Assembly (NCBI GenBank): GCA_900541915.1
Contig: UQLS01000010.1
Location: 1-64,000 of the forward strand
Length of the DNA: 64,000 nucleotides
Direction: 5' to 3'
Source: an uncultured Phascolarctobacterium sp.
GTDB taxonomy: Bacteria; Bacillota; Negativicutes; Acidaminococcales; Acidaminococcaceae
The notes beneath the pieces are model-generated. The model saw nothing but the letters and a program-made list of their open reading frames with translations. It was not told the DNA's origin and made no database searches. Of this stretch, positions 15,779 to 25,720 are shown piece after piece. The stretch's first letter is position 1, and each line of letters starts with the position of its first letter. Both the position numbers and the translations under genes were made by a program.

Positions 15779-18319
15779 ATGGAGGAACGCTACAGTGAAG
15801 AAGTAAAGTCTATTTTAGAGGCTGCTCAACAGCAGGCCGTTATGAATTATCATCAGGAGCTTACTACTGCTCATGTTGTTGCTGCTTTATGCGGCAGTGA
15901 CGGGTTCTTTAAATTTTTACTGCAGGGCTTAAAAGTCAATGCAGATGAGTTTACCAGAGATGCTAAAGCACTGGTAAGCAAGATTCCCGGCGTTAAAGGT
16001 CAGGATCGTCAGTTAATGATGGGCACTGGTTTTGCCCGTGTGATGGCGATGCTGCGCCAGGGTGAAGGTGAAGTAAATATTGGTCAGCTGGTTGCTACTA
16101 TTATTAGTGATGGCGACAGTGACGTAGTTGCGTTATTTAAGAAATATGGTATTGACCGCAAAAAAGCAGAAGCTGCTTATATGCAGTATCAAAACAGCGC
16201 TGCAGATGAAGAAACTAAAAAAACTTTGGAAAAATATGGTCAGGATCTGACTGCTAAAGCTAAGGAAGGCAAACTGGACCCGGTTATTGGCCGCGATGAA
16301 GAGATTCGCCGCGTAGTAGAAATTCTTTCCCGCAGAAAGAAAAACAATCCTGTACTTATTGGTGAGCCTGGCGTAGGCAAAACAGCTATTGTTGAAGGCC
16401 TGGCACGCCGCATTGTAGCCGGAGACGTACCGGAAAGTCTGAAAAACAAGACCTTATATGCCCTTGATTTGGCAGCATTAGTAGCCGGTGCTAAGTTCCG
16501 CGGTGAATTTGAGGAACGTCTGAAAAAAGTTCTGAAAGCTGTTTCTGACAGTGCCGGACAAATTATTATGTTCATTGACGAGCTGCACACTGTTGTTGGT
16601 GCTGGTGCTGCAGAAGGTGCCATGGATGCAGGCAATATTCTGAAACCGATGCTGGCAAGAGGCGAACTGCGCTGCATTGGTGCGACTACTTTAAATGAGT
16701 ATCGTAAATATATTGAAAAAGACAGTGCTTTGGAACGTCGTTTCCAGCCTGTACTGGTAAAACAGCCGGGTGTAGAAGATACTATTTCCATCCTGCGTGG
16801 TTTGAGAGAACGTTATGAAGTACATCATGGTGTACGCATTAAAGATGCTGCGTTAGTTGCTGCGGCAGTACTGTCCAATCGCTACATCAATGACAGATTC
16901 CTGCCGGATAAGGCAATCGACCTGGTTGATGAAGCTGCTGCCCGTCTGCGTACTGAAATTGACTCTTTGCCTACGGAGCTTGATGAAAGCAAGCGCCGCA
17001 TACTGCAGCTGGAAATTGAAGCACAGGCTCTGAGCAAGGAAGATGATGAGCAGTCTAAAGAGCGTCAGGCTAAGATTGAAGAAGAACTGGCAAAACTGCG
17101 TAAGGAAAATGACGAGCTGGTTAAACGCTGGGATGCTGAAAAGGCTTCCATTGCCCGTGTGCGTGAGGTTAAAAAGGAAATTGATGCTGTTAAACAGGAA
17201 ATGGAGCAGGCTGAACATAACTATGATCTGAACAAACTGGCTGAACTGAAATATGGCAGATTGCCTGCTTTGCAGAAAGAGCTGGCTGAACTTTCCGTAA
17301 AAGATAAGGAAGGCAATGAAAACGTTCTGCTGAAAGAAGAAGTGGATGAAGAAGATATCGCTAAGGTTGTCAGCACCTGGACAGGCATTCCGGTTTCCAG
17401 ACTGGGCAGCGGTGAACGCGATAAACTGGTTCATCTGGAAGAAATCCTTCATCAGAGGGTTGTAGGACAGGACGAAGCTGTAAAAGCAGTAAGTGAAGCA
17501 GTTATCCGTGCCCGTGCCGGCATCAAAGACCCGAATCGTCCGATTGGTTCTTTTATCTTCCTTGGTCCTACCGGTGTTGGTAAAACTGAGCTGGCTAAAA
17601 CTCTGGCAGAGGTACTCTTTGACGATGAACGCAATATGGTGCGTATTGATATGAGCGAATATATGGAGAAACATACAGTTTCCCGTCTGATTGGCGCACC
17701 TCCCGGCTATGTAGGCTATGATGAAGGGGGTCAGCTGACTGAGGCTGTACGCCGTCATCCTTACAGTGTAATTTTGCTGGATGAAATTGAAAAAGCTCAT
17801 GCTGATGTATTTAATGTCCTGCTGCAGGTATTGGATGATGGCCGTCTGACAGATGGTCAGGGACGCAGTGTTGACTTTAAGAATACACTGATTATCATGA
17901 CCAGTAATTTAGGCAGCAGTGAAATTATGAAGCATCAGGGAAGCATGGAAAGAGAAGAAATTCAGAAAATGCTGATGGGCTTCTTCCGTCCGGAATTCCT
18001 GAACAGGGTAGATGATATCGTTGTCTTCAAACCGCTGCAGGCAGAACAAATCAAAGATATTGTTAAACTTGTCTTGGGTGAACTGTCCGAACGCTTGAGC
18101 AAACAGCTGGAAATCAAGCTGACCGCCAGCGATGAGGCAGTTGCACATCTGGCAGAAGTCGGCTTTGATCCCGCTTTTGGTGCAAGACCTTTGAAACGGC
18201 TGATCGTTCATACAGTAGAAAATGTACTGGGACGCAAGATTGTAAGCGGTGAAATTAAAAATGGCGATGCTGTAGAGGTTATTCTTGATGGCGATAATAT
18301 CGACATTAAAGTAAAATAA
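15779..18319 (+). CDS. clpB: ATP-dependent disaggregase ClpB
   Basis: An 846-residue HSP100 chaperone that, with DnaK, pulls aggregated proteins apart. Order: Clp N-domain (1-145), first AAA domain with Walker A GEPGVGKT (195-202), long coiled-coil M-domain (about 395-510) that separates ClpB from ClpA and ClpX, second AAA domain with GPTGVGKT (596-603) and the C-terminal D2-small domain. The pore loop [13 protein letters not shown] is present. It lacks an IGF/IGL-type ClpP-binding loop, so it is a disaggregase. The first few residues resemble ClpC/ClpB in general. GAGGAGGTG precedes the ATG. Monocistronic, with its own promoter and terminator. Confidence 0.95.
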   Translation: MEERYSEEVKSILEAAQQQAVMNYHQELTTAHVVAALCGSDGFFKFLLQGLKVNADEFTRDAKALVSKIPGVKGQDRQLMMGTGFARVMAMLRQGEGEVNIGQLVATIISDGDSDVVALFKKYGIDRKKAEAAYMQYQNSAADEETKKTLEKYGQDLTAKAKEGKLDPVIGRDEEIRRVVEILSRRKKNNPVLIGEPGVGKTAIVEGLARRIVAGDVPESLKNKTLYALDLAALVAGAKFRGEFEERLKKVLKAVSDSAGQIIMFIDELHTVVGAGAAEGAMDAGNILKPMLARGELRCIGATTLNEYRKYIEKDSALERRFQPVLVKQPGVEDTISILRGLRERYEVHHGVRIKDAALVAAAVLSNRYINDRFLPDKAIDLVDEAAARLRTEIDSLPTELDESKRRILQLEIEAQALSKEDDEQSKERQAKIEEELAKLRKENDELVKRWDAEKASIARVREVKKEIDAVKQEMEQAEHNYDLNKLAELKYGRLPALQKELAELSVKDKEGNENVLLKEEVDEEDIAKVVSTWTGIPVSRLGSGERDKLVHLEEILHQRVVGQDEAVKAVSEAVIRARAGIKDPNRPIGSFIFLGPTGVGKTELAKTLAEVLFDDERNMVRIDMSEYMEKHTVSRLIGAPPGYVGYDEGGQLTEAVRRHPYSVILLDEIEKAHADVFNVLLQVLDDGRLTDGQGRSVDFKNTLIIMTSNLGSSEIMKHQGSMEREEIQKMLMGFFRPEFLNRVDDIVVFKPLQAEQIKDIVKLVLGELSERLSKQLEIKLTASDEAVAHLAEVGFDPAFGARPLKRLIVHTVENVLGRKIVSGEIKNGDAVEVILDGDNIDIKVK

Positions 18320-18326
18320 ATTGTTG

Positions 18327-18361
18327 CCCGTCTGTCATAAAGACAGACGGGTTTTGTTTTT
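18327..18361 (+). terminator. Terminator of clpB
   Basis: A 10-bp perfect stem CCCGTCTGTC/GACAGACGGG with an ATAAA loop is followed by TTTTGTTTTT. Confidence 0.92.
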
Positions 18362-18371
18362 CAGCAATCAT

Positions 18372-18407
18372 CCGAACATTTTTTAGTAAAAGTGTTAAAA
18401 AGTTCAC
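18372..18407. promoter_or_regulatory. PurBox-like pair upstream of the pur promoter
   Basis: CCGAACATT at 18372-18380 matches the core of the Bacillus PurR PurBox (CCGAACAWT). An inverted, weaker copy (6 of 9 positions) is at 18399-18407, 18 bases away. The pair ends just before the -35 of the purE promoter, similar to the two-box arrangement of Gram-positive PurR operators. No PurR gene is in the window. Confidence 0.5.
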
Positions 18408-18414
18408 AATTTAT

Positions 18415-18443
18415 TTGACACCGCCGCTGGCTATTGGTAAAAT
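18415..18443 (+). promoter_or_regulatory. Sigma-A promoter of the purine operon
   Basis: A consensus TTGACA and TAAAAT are separated by 17 bases. It predicts a start near 18450 and a leader of about 125 bases before purE. Confidence 0.8.
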
Positions 18444-18477
18444 TAAGGTGTATCAGATTATAATTCCGATTATATTC

Positions 18478-18545
18478 AAGCCCGAGCTAGATTTTTATTT
18501 ACTGTGTTTTGCAAGTTAATAAATTTACTTGGGCTTTGTTTTTTA
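18478..18545 (+). terminator. Leader terminator/attenuator before purE
   Basis: AAGCCCGAG (18478-18486) can pair with CTTGGGCTT (18528-18536), followed by TGTTTTTTT. It lies between the promoter and purE, so it would stop transcription early unless prevented. A smaller hairpin, CAAGT with ACTTG at 18512-18531, overlaps the 3' arm and could be the alternative fold. I do not recognise a purine or ZTP aptamer here. Confidence 0.5.
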
Positions 18546-18576
18546 CACGCAGGAAATTAAGGGAGGTATATTGAAA

Positions 18577-19074
18577 ATGAAAGTAGCAATCATTATGGGC
18601 AGCAATTCAGACTGGCCCATTTTAGAGCCGGCAGAAAAAACTCTGAAAGAATTTGGTGTTGAGGTAGAAGTTGTAGTTGCTTCCGCTCACCGTACTCCAG
18701 ATGCTGTGCATGAATTTGCAGCTGGTGCACGTGAACGCGGTGTAGAAGTAATTATTGCCGCTGCAGGTGCTGCTGCGCATTTGGGCGGCGTTATTGCAGC
18801 TTATACTACTGTGCCGGTTATTGGTATTCCTATCAATGCCACTCCTCTGAACGGCATGGATGCGCTGCTGAGTTTCGTACAGATGCCTTCCGGCATCCCC
18901 GTTGCCACTATGGCTATTAACGGAGCTAAGAATGCTGCTCTGTTTGCCGTACAGATTTTGGCAGTTAAGTATCCTGAGCTGGTAGAAAAACTGGCTGAAA
19001 ACAGAGTAAAAATGCAGGAAGAAGTGAAAGCCAAAGGCGAAAAACTGGCTAAGCTTCGTGCTGAAAGTAAATAG
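18577..19074 (+). CDS. purE: N5-carboxyaminoimidazole ribonucleotide mutase
   Basis: A 165-residue class I PurE that moves the carboxyl group of N5-CAIR to give CAIR. The N-terminal MGSNSDWP and the SAHRTPD and GAAAHLGGV segments form the active site, with the conserved His of SAHR. The start is ATG 18577; TTG 18571 and an in-frame ATG at 18529 (inside the attenuator) are less likely, since GGGAGG is at 18561-18566. It opens the pur operon; no purK is beside it, so N5-CAIR must be made by a gene elsewhere. Confidence 0.94.
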   Translation: MKVAIIMGSNSDWPILEPAEKTLKEFGVEVEVVVASAHRTPDAVHEFAAGARERGVEVIIAAAGAAAHLGGVIAAYTTVPVIGIPINATPLNGMDALLSFVQMPSGIPVATMAINGAKNAALFAVQILAVKYPELVEKLAENRVKMQEEVKAKGEKLAKLRAESK

Positions 19075-19090
19075 GCAAAGGAGAGTTACT

Positions 19091-20521
19091 GTGGAGAATT
19101 TTTTTCAAGATGACAAGCTGCATGAAGAATGTGGTGTGTTCGGTATCTATAGTCATACCGAAGATGTTGCTTTAAATACCTACTGGGGTCTTTATGCTCT
19201 GCAGCATCGTGGTCAGGAAAGTACCGGTATCGTTGTTGCCGATGGCAAGCATATGCAGGTAAAAAAAGGCATGGGTCTTGTTGCTGACGTTTTTAAAGGC
19301 GGCGTAGCTGATATGAAAGGTCATATGGCTATCGGACATGTGCGTTATTCTACAACCGGTGCCAGCATGGCTTATAATACCCAGCCGTTAAAGGTTTATT
19401 TTGACGGCGGCAATCTGGCTCTGAGCCATAACGGTAACTTGACTAATGCCGGTCAGCTGCGTGAACAGCTGGCAAAAGACGGTGTTGTCTTCCAGACTAC
19501 TGTTGATACAGAAGTTGTACTGAGTCTGCTGGCTCGCAGCCGTAAGCCGACTATTGAAGAACGTGTGGCAGAAGCTGTTAACCAGATTCAGGGTGCTTAT
19601 GCTATCCTGATTATGACTGACGATAAGATTATCGCTGTACGCGATCCTTATGGCTTCCGTCCGCTGTGCCTTGGCAGAATGAGCGAAGGCTGGTGTGTTG
19701 CTTCTGAATCCTGTGCTTTTGACCTCGTTGGCGCAGAAATGATTCGTGACGTAAAACCTGGTGAAATGCTGGTTATCGACAGTGCTACCCAAGTGCCCAG
19801 AAGCATTATGTGGCCAGATAAAATGCCAAAGCATACTGCTCACTGCGTATTTGAATATGTATATTTTGCCCGCAACGACAGTATTATTGATAAACAGGAT
19901 GTTTATGGTGCTCGTATTCAGATGGGCCGCGAACTGGCTAAGGAAACCAAAGATATCAACCCTGATATCGTTATTTCTGTACCTGACTCCGGTACTCCGG
20001 CTGCAGTAGGCTATGCTTTGGAAGCTGGCATTCCTTTCATGGAAGGTTTGACCAAGAACCGTTATGTTGGCCGTACCTTTATTCAGCCTACTCAAAAGCA
20101 AAGACAAAATGCTGTACGTTTAAAACTCAATCCCGTACGCAGCGTAGTTGCCGGCAAATCCGTAGTAATGGTTGACGACTCCATTGTACGCGGTACTACC
20201 AGTGTTAAGATTGTTAAATTACTGAAAGAAGCAGGCGCAAGAGAAGTGCACGTATGCATTACTTCTCCCCCGGTAACTGATTCCTGCTATTATGGTATTG
20301 ATACTTCCGAACGTAAGGAACTGATTGCAGCGCGCTGCAGCGAAGCTGAAATCTGTGAATATATCGGTGCTGACAGCTTGCACTATATTTCTATGGAAGG
20401 TATGAAACGCGCTATCAGTGCTATTGACCCGAATGGATTATGCTGTGCATGCTTCAATGCTAAATATCCTGATGGTGCTGACGAAGTAATCAGCAAAGAA
20501 CCTAAAAATAAAGCTGAATAA
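19091..20521 (+). CDS. purF: Amidophosphoribosyltransferase
   Basis: A 476-residue enzyme for the first committed step of purine synthesis, making phosphoribosylamine from PRPP and glutamine. The start is GTG 19091, 5 bases after AAAGGAGAG; this leaves a 13-residue propeptide ahead of the catalytic C14 (EECGVFGI), as in Bacillus-type enzymes. The glutaminase domain is followed by the PRPP motif VVMVDDSIVRGTT. Cysteines at CVFEYVYFAR and near the C-terminus (GLCCACFNA) match those of the oxygen-sensitive 4Fe-4S form, in keeping with an anaerobe. Confidence 0.94.
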   Translation: MENFFQDDKLHEECGVFGIYSHTEDVALNTYWGLYALQHRGQESTGIVVADGKHMQVKKGMGLVADVFKGGVADMKGHMAIGHVRYSTTGASMAYNTQPLKVYFDGGNLALSHNGNLTNAGQLREQLAKDGVVFQTTVDTEVVLSLLARSRKPTIEERVAEAVNQIQGAYAILIMTDDKIIAVRDPYGFRPLCLGRMSEGWCVASESCAFDLVGAEMIRDVKPGEMLVIDSATQVPRSIMWPDKMPKHTAHCVFEYVYFARNDSIIDKQDVYGARIQMGRELAKETKDINPDIVISVPDSGTPAAVGYALEAGIPFMEGLTKNRYVGRTFIQPTQKQRQNAVRLKLNPVRSVVAGKSVVMVDDSIVRGTTSVKIVKLLKEAGAREVHVCITSPPVTDSCYYGIDTSERKELIAARCSEAEICEYIGADSLHYISMEGMKRAISAIDPNGLCCACFNAKYPDGADEVISKEPKNKAE

Positions 20522-20533
20522 CAGGAGGCAGTC

Positions 20534-21595
20534 ATGAGCGAAGAAAAGAAACAGTTTACTTATGCCGATGCTGGTGTTGATATTGATGCCGGCAATAAAG
20601 CAGTTGAATTGATGAAAGACAGTGTACGCGCAACCTACCGTCCGGAAGTTATCGGCGATTTAGGCGGCTTCGGCGGCTTGTTTGCTCTTAATACAGGCAA
20701 ATACAAAGAGCCTGTGCTTGTATCCGGTACCGACGGTGTTGGTACCAAACTGAAACTGGCATTTATGGCTGATAAACATGATACTATTGGTCAGGATGCT
20801 GTTGCTATGTGTGTTAATGATATCCTGGTGCAAGGCGCAGAACCTTTGTTCTTCCTGGATTACATTGCAGTAGATAAGGTTGATTCTCAAAAAGTTGCCA
20901 ATATCGTCAAAGGCGTTGCTGATGCCTGCAAAGAATCCGGCTGTGCTTTAATTGGCGGCGAAACTGCTGAAATGGCTGGTTTCTATGCAAAGAACGAATA
21001 TGATATCGCCGGTTTCTGCGTAGGTGTAGTTGACCGCAGCAAGATGATTACCGGTGAGAAAGTTCAGCCTGGTGATGTGCTTTTAGGTCTGCCTTCCAGC
21101 GGTGTTCATTCCAACGGTTATTCCCTGGTACGCAAAATCTGCTTTGAAGCAATGGGCTTTACCATGGATACCATGATTGAAGAATTTGGCTGTACTTTGG
21201 GCGAAAAACTGCTCACTCCTACCAGACTGTATCCCAGAACCTGCCTGCCTTTAATTGAAAAATTTGACCTGCACGGCATGGTACATATCACCGGCGGCGG
21301 TTTTTACGATAATATTCCCCGCATTCTGCCGGAAAACTGCGATGCACTGATTAATGCAGATGCCTGGGAAGTTCCTGTTGTATTCAAAAAACTGCAGGAA
21401 TGGGGCAATGTACCCTGGAAAGAAATGTATCGTACCTTCAACATGGGCGTAGGTATGGTACTCGTAGTAAGCAGCGAAGAAGCTGACGCTGTACGCGAAC
21501 ATCTGCGTGCTGCCGGAGAAGTTTATTATGAACTTGGCAGTGTAGTTCCTGGCAGTCGTCAAACCGTCATGAAAGGCGGAGTGTTCGGTGAATAA
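20534..21595 (+). CDS. purM: Phosphoribosylformylglycinamidine cyclo-ligase
   Basis: A 353-residue AIR synthetase, ATP-dependent ring closure of FGAM. Family marks are YADAGVDIDAGN at the N-terminus, VSGTDGVGTKL, AMCVNDILVQGAEPLFFLDY and GGETAEM. Length is normal. ACAGGAGG precedes the ATG. Its 3' end overlaps purN by 8 bases. The preceding pathway enzymes purL/purQ/purS are not in this cluster. Confidence 0.95.
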   Translation: MSEEKKQFTYADAGVDIDAGNKAVELMKDSVRATYRPEVIGDLGGFGGLFALNTGKYKEPVLVSGTDGVGTKLKLAFMADKHDTIGQDAVAMCVNDILVQGAEPLFFLDYIAVDKVDSQKVANIVKGVADACKESGCALIGGETAEMAGFYAKNEYDIAGFCVGVVDRSKMITGEKVQPGDVLLGLPSSGVHSNGYSLVRKICFEAMGFTMDTMIEEFGCTLGEKLLTPTRLYPRTCLPLIEKFDLHGMVHITGGGFYDNIPRILPENCDALINADAWEVPVVFKKLQEWGNVPWKEMYRTFNMGVGMVLVVSSEEADAVREHLRAAGEVYYELGSVVPGSRQTVMKGGVFGE

Positions 21596-22199
21596 ACGTA
21601 AAATAGGCGTACTCGTAAGTGGCCGCGGCAGTAATCTTCAGGCTGTCATGGACCGCATTGCCGATGGTTATCTGCAGCTGGAAATAGCTGTTGTTATCAG
21701 CGATAAAGCGGATGCACTGGCGTTGAAACGTGCAGAAGATGCCGGTATTCCGACAGTTGTAGTTGCCCGTAAGGAATGTGCGTCTAAAGAAGAGTTTGAA
21801 GATAAAATCCATGCAGCTTTAATTGCTGCAGGCTGTGAATTGGTAGTGCTGGCTGGCTTTATGAGACTGTTAAGCGGAAACTTCGTTAACAGATGGCAGC
21901 ATAAAATTATCAATATTCATCCGGCGCTGCTGCCAAGCTTCCCCGGACTTGATGCACAGGGTCAGGCAGTGGATTATGGTGTTAAGATTTCCGGATGTAC
22001 TGTACATTTTGTAGATGAAGGTACTGACAGCGGTCCTATCATTCTGCAAAAAGCAGTACCTGTACTGGATGATGATACGGAAGAAACTTTGGCTGCAAGA
22101 ATATTGGAGCAGGAGCATAAAGCTATGCCTGAAGCTCTGAAACTGTGGTCTGAAGGAAAACTGCAGGTAAACGGACGTCGTGTAAGAGTATTGGACTGA
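21588..22199 (+). CDS. purN: Phosphoribosylglycinamide formyltransferase
   Basis: A 203-residue folate-dependent GAR transformylase. Visible are the N-terminal VLVSGRGSNLQA phosphate loop, the catalytic N-H-D set (INIHPALLPSFPG with N and H; CTVHFVDEGTDSGPI with the Asp), all in normal order. It starts at a GTG inside purM, 8 bases before the purM stop; a GGCGGAG lies upstream within purM. The overlap suggests coupling. Confidence 0.93.
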   Translation: MNKRKIGVLVSGRGSNLQAVMDRIADGYLQLEIAVVISDKADALALKRAEDAGIPTVVVARKECASKEEFEDKIHAALIAAGCELVVLAGFMRLLSGNFVNRWQHKIINIHPALLPSFPGLDAQGQAVDYGVKISGCTVHFVDEGTDSGPIILQKAVPVLDDDTEETLAARILEQEHKAMPEALKLWSEGKLQVNGRRVRVLD

Positions 22200-22212
22200 A
22201 GAGGTGCGATAA

Positions 22213-22806
22213 ATGAAAATAAAGAGAGCTTTACTGAGTGTTTCTGATAAAACTGGTATTGTAGAACTGGCACGTTTTTTGCATGAAAACGGCGTGGAAA
22301 TCATTTCTACCGGCGGTACTATGAAGGCTATTAAGGATGCAGGCATTCCTGTAACCTATGTCAGCGATGTAACTGGCTTCCCTGAAATTATGGACGGCCG
22401 TGTTAAAACACTGAATCCTAAGATTCATGGCGCTATTCTTGCTGTTCGCAGCAATCCTGAGCATATGGCTGCATTAGCTGAGCATGGCATTACTCCTATC
22501 GATCTGGTAGTTGTAAATCTTTATCCGTTCCGTGAAACTATTTCCAAACCCGGCGTTACCGAAGCAGAAGCTATTGAAAATATTGATATCGGCGGTCCTG
22601 CTATGGTACGTGCTTCTGCTAAGAACTTTAAAGATGTTGTCATTGTTACCTATCCCAGCCGTTATGAAGGCCTGATGAAAATGCTGAAGGAAACCGGCGA
22701 TATTGACGCTGTAACCCGTAAAGAACTGGCATTGGAAGCATTCACTCATACTGCTGAATATGATGCAATGATCAGTGAATATCTGAAAAAATCTTTAGCT
22801 GAATAA
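22213..22806 (+). CDS. purH: Stand-alone IMP cyclohydrolase (N-terminal half of PurH)
   Basis: A 197-residue protein equal to the N-terminal MGS-like/IMP cyclohydrolase domain of bifunctional PurH (about 510 residues). It has [16 protein letters not shown], the STGGT loop, [12 protein letters not shown] and the [14 protein letters not shown] segment of the cyclohydrolase active site. The reading frame ends normally with an EYLKKSLAE tail and is followed 16 bases on by purD, so the AICAR transformylase domain is absent, not frameshifted away. The transformylase must be encoded elsewhere. This split form is known from several anaerobes. Confidence 0.9.
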   Translation: MKIKRALLSVSDKTGIVELARFLHENGVEIISTGGTMKAIKDAGIPVTYVSDVTGFPEIMDGRVKTLNPKIHGAILAVRSNPEHMAALAEHGITPIDLVVVNLYPFRETISKPGVTEAEAIENIDIGGPAMVRASAKNFKDVVIVTYPSRYEGLMKMLKETGDIDAVTRKELALEAFTHTAEYDAMISEYLKKSLAE

Positions 22807-22822
22807 GAAAGGCTGGACAAGC

Positions 22823-24100
22823 ATGAGAATCTTACTTATTGGCGGCGGCGGCAGGGAACATGCCCTGGCATGGAAGCTGGCTCAAAGTGATAAAGTTGAA
22901 AAGATATTTGCTGCACCGGGAAATCCTGGCATTGCTATGTTAAAAAAATGCAGCTGTATCGACCTTAAACTGGATGATTTGGAAAAAGTTGCCGATTATG
23001 CAGAAGAGGAAAGCATTGATTTGACTGTTGTTGGTCCGGAGGCTACTTTGGTTGCAGGTATCGCAGACGTGTTTAAACGCCGCGGCCTGCCGGTATTTGG
23101 ACCTTCTAAAGCAGCAGCACAGCTGGAAGGCAGTAAAGCATTTTCTAAAGAGCTGATGGCAAAATATAATATTCCTACTGCATTTTTCAAAATCTGCGAG
23201 GATATGGAGACTGCCAAAGCTTATGTAAAAGAAAAAGGCGCTCCTATTGTTGTAAAAGCTGACGGCTTGGCTGCTGGTAAAGGTGTTGTAGTAGCCATGA
23301 CCGAGGAAGAAGCTCTGGAAGCTATCGAAGAAATGATGGGCGACCATAAATTCGGCAATGCCGGTGCACGTGTTGTTCTGGAAGAATATATGGAAGGCGA
23401 AGAAGCTTCCCTGCTGGCATTTACTGATGGCAAAACAGTAGTTCCGATGTTGGCGGCACAGGATCATAAACGTATCTTTGATAACGACCAAGGACCTAAT
23501 ACCGGTGGTATGGGTACTTATGCTCCGGCTCCGGTTATGACCGATATCCTGCGTTTAAAGGCTACAGAGAGAATCTTAAAGCCGGTAGTAGCTGCTATGG
23601 CTAAAGAAGGTACGCCTTATCAGGGCTGCCTGTATGCCGGACTGATGATTAAAGACGATGTTATTAAGGTTGTTGAATTTAACTGCCGTTTCGGTGATCC
23701 GGAAACTCAGGTAGTACTGCCGCTTCTGGAAAGCGATCTGGCAGAAATCATGCTGGCCTGCGCTACCGGTACTCTTGATCAGGCTGATGTTGCCTGGTCT
23801 GATAAAGCTGCTGTCTGTGTAGTTATGGCTTCCGGCGGCTATCCGGAAAGCTATGAAACCGGTAAGGTTATTACCGGTCTGGCAGAAGCAGATGCTCAGG
23901 AAAATACTGTTGTTTTCCATGCCGGTACGAAAAATACAGCTGGCTCAATTGTTACTGCCGGCGGCCGTGTACTTGGCGTAACTGCTGTGGATGATAATAT
24001 TCGTGCAGCTCGCGACCGTGCTTATGCAGCAGTTGAAAATATTAAATTTGACGGCGCTTTTTACAGAAAAGATATTGCATGGCGAGCTTTAAAAAGATAA
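22823..24100 (+). CDS. purD: Phosphoribosylamine--glycine ligase
   Basis: A 425-residue ATP-grasp enzyme making GAR. The N-terminal RILLIGGGGREHALAW, the VGPEATLVAGI segment, the ATP-grasp region VVKADGLAAGKGVVVA and the metal-binding EFNCRFGDPETQ are all in place. Length is normal. It follows the cyclohydrolase gene by 16 bases with an AGAAAGG ribosome site and is the last classical pur gene before guaB. Confidence 0.95.
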   Translation: MRILLIGGGGREHALAWKLAQSDKVEKIFAAPGNPGIAMLKKCSCIDLKLDDLEKVADYAEEESIDLTVVGPEATLVAGIADVFKRRGLPVFGPSKAAAQLEGSKAFSKELMAKYNIPTAFFKICEDMETAKAYVKEKGAPIVVKADGLAAGKGVVVAMTEEEALEAIEEMMGDHKFGNAGARVVLEEYMEGEEASLLAFTDGKTVVPMLAAQDHKRIFDNDQGPNTGGMGTYAPAPVMTDILRLKATERILKPVVAAMAKEGTPYQGCLYAGLMIKDDVIKVVEFNCRFGDPETQVVLPLLESDLAEIMLACATGTLDQADVAWSDKAAVCVVMASGGYPESYETGKVITGLAEADAQENTVVFHAGTKNTAGSIVTAGGRVLGVTAVDDNIRAARDRAYAAVENIKFDGAFYRKDIAWRALKR

Positions 24101-24139
24101 AATATATAAAATATAAATTTGAGAAAAGGATGATGAACG

Positions 24140-25651
24140 ATGGCTTTTTATTATGATGAACCGGCACATACTTTTAGTGAGTATCTTCTGGTTCCCGGTT
24201 ACTCTTCTGAAAAATGCATTCCGACCAATGTTGACCTGCGTACACCGTTGGTAAAATTCAAAAAAGGCGAAACTTCAGCTATCACAATGAACATTCCGCT
24301 GGTTTCCGCTATCATGCAGTCCGTATCCGGCGAAAAGCTGGCTATTGCTCTTTCTAAAGAAGGCGGTATTTCCTTTATTTACGGTTCTCAGTCCATTGAG
24401 GACGAAGCTGCAATGGTTGCTCGTGTAAAAAGCCATCGCGCAGGCTTTGTAAGCAGTGATTCCAATATCCGTCCTGACAGCACATTGGCTGATATCATTG
24501 CTCTAAAAGAACGTACCGGTCACTCCACTGTTGCTGTTACCTCCGATGGTACTGTAAACGGCAAACTGGAAGGTATTGTTACCAGCCGTGACTATCGTGT
24601 AAGCCGCATGAGCCTTGATACTAAAGTTAAAGAATTTATGACTCCGATTGATCAGATGATTGTTGCTGGCAAGGATACTACTCTGCAGGAAGCTAACGAT
24701 ATCATTTGGGATCATAAATTGAACACTCTGCCGATTCTTGACGACGAAGGCCGCCTGCTGTACATGGTATTTCGCAAAGACTATGCTTCCCATAAAGAAT
24801 ATCCGCTGGAACTTTTGGACAGCAAAAAACGCCATATCGTTGGTGCAGGTATCAACACCCGCGACTATGCTGAACGTGTTCCCGCATTGATTGATGCAGG
24901 CGTAGACGTATTGTGCATCGACTCTTCCGAAGGTTACAGCGCTTGGCAGAAAATTACTCTTGACTGGATTCGCGAACATTATGGAGACAGCGTAAAAGTA
25001 GGCGCTGGCAATGTTGTTGACGCTGAAGGTTTCCGTTTCCTGGCAGAAGCTGGTGCAGACTTCGTTAAAGTAGGTATCGGCGGCGGTTCTATCTGTATTA
25101 CCCGTGAACAAAAAGGTATCGGCCGCGGCCAGGCAACCGCATTGATTGAAGTTGCTAAAGCTCGTGATGAATACTACAAAGAAACCGGTATTTATGTACC
25201 TATCTGCTCTGACGGCGGTATCGTATATGATTATCATATGACTCTGGCACTGGCTATGGGTGCTGACTTTCTGATGCTGGGACGTTATTTCGCACGTTTC
25301 GATGAAAGCCCGACCAATAAGGTTAACATTAACGGCAACTATATGAAAGAATATTGGGGAGAAGGTTCCAACCGTGCTCGTAACTGGCAGCGTTATGACA
25401 TGGGTGGTGCAGCAAAACTGTCCTTCGAAGAAGGCGTTGACTCCTATGTTCCGTATGCAGGTCCGCTGAAAGATAACGTAAATCTTACTTTGAACAAAGT
25501 ACGTTCTACTATGTGCAACTGCGGTGCATTGACTATTCCTGAATTGCAGGAAAAAGCTAAACTGACTCTTGTATCTGCAACTTCTATCGTAGAAGGCGGC
25601 GCACATGACGTTATCCTGAAAGACAATACCAGCAATAATTATGTAAAATAA
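24140..25651 (+). CDS. guaB: IMP dehydrogenase, Tritrichomonas foetus-like type
   Basis: A 503-residue IMP dehydrogenase, oxidising IMP to XMP, the first step to GMP. The catalytic C319 lies in [17 protein letters not shown], the flap has R418-Y419 in ARNWQRYD, and a two-CBS insert occupies about 95-215. The usual bacterial loop is GSICTTR; the form here, the N-terminus ([18 protein letters not shown]), the length and the exact numbering of C319, R418 and Y419 are those I recall for the enzyme of the protozoan T. foetus, whose gene is believed to come from bacteria. It lies 39 bases after purD and before the operon terminator, so purine synthesis is carried through to XMP. guaA is not adjacent. 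Confidence 0.95.
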   Translation: MAFYYDEPAHTFSEYLLVPGYSSEKCIPTNVDLRTPLVKFKKGETSAITMNIPLVSAIMQSVSGEKLAIALSKEGGISFIYGSQSIEDEAAMVARVKSHRAGFVSSDSNIRPDSTLADIIALKERTGHSTVAVTSDGTVNGKLEGIVTSRDYRVSRMSLDTKVKEFMTPIDQMIVAGKDTTLQEANDIIWDHKLNTLPILDDEGRLLYMVFRKDYASHKEYPLELLDSKKRHIVGAGINTRDYAERVPALIDAGVDVLCIDSSEGYSAWQKITLDWIREHYGDSVKVGAGNVVDAEGFRFLAEAGADFVKVGIGGGSICITREQKGIGRGQATALIEVAKARDEYYKETGIYVPICSDGGIVYDYHMTLALAMGADFLMLGRYFARFDESPTNKVNINGNYMKEYWGEGSNRARNWQRYDMGGAAKLSFEEGVDSYVPYAGPLKDNVNLTLNKVRSTMCNCGALTIPELQEKAKLTLVSATSIVEGGAHDVILKDNTSNNYVK

Positions 25652-25688
25652 GCTTTGCCTGTCTTGAGGTGATTTTCAGATATGCAGA

Positions 25689-25720
25689 ACACCCATACAT
25701 GCGTATGGGTGTTTTTCTTT
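25689..25720 (+). terminator. Terminator of the purine operon
   Basis: A 10-bp perfect stem ACACCCATAC/GTATGGGTGT with ATGC loop is followed by TTTTCTTTG, 38 bases after the guaB stop. Confidence 0.9.

Noticed and set aside
18444..18576. Purine or ZTP riboswitch before purE
   Set aside because: Neither the guanine-aptamer loops nor the ZTP core is present, and the leader before the terminator is too short.
24503..25606. A 367-codon open frame antisense to guaB
   Set aside because: Product of codon bias on the opposite strand of a conserved enzyme; composition (many Phe, Cys, His, Asn) is not protein-like.
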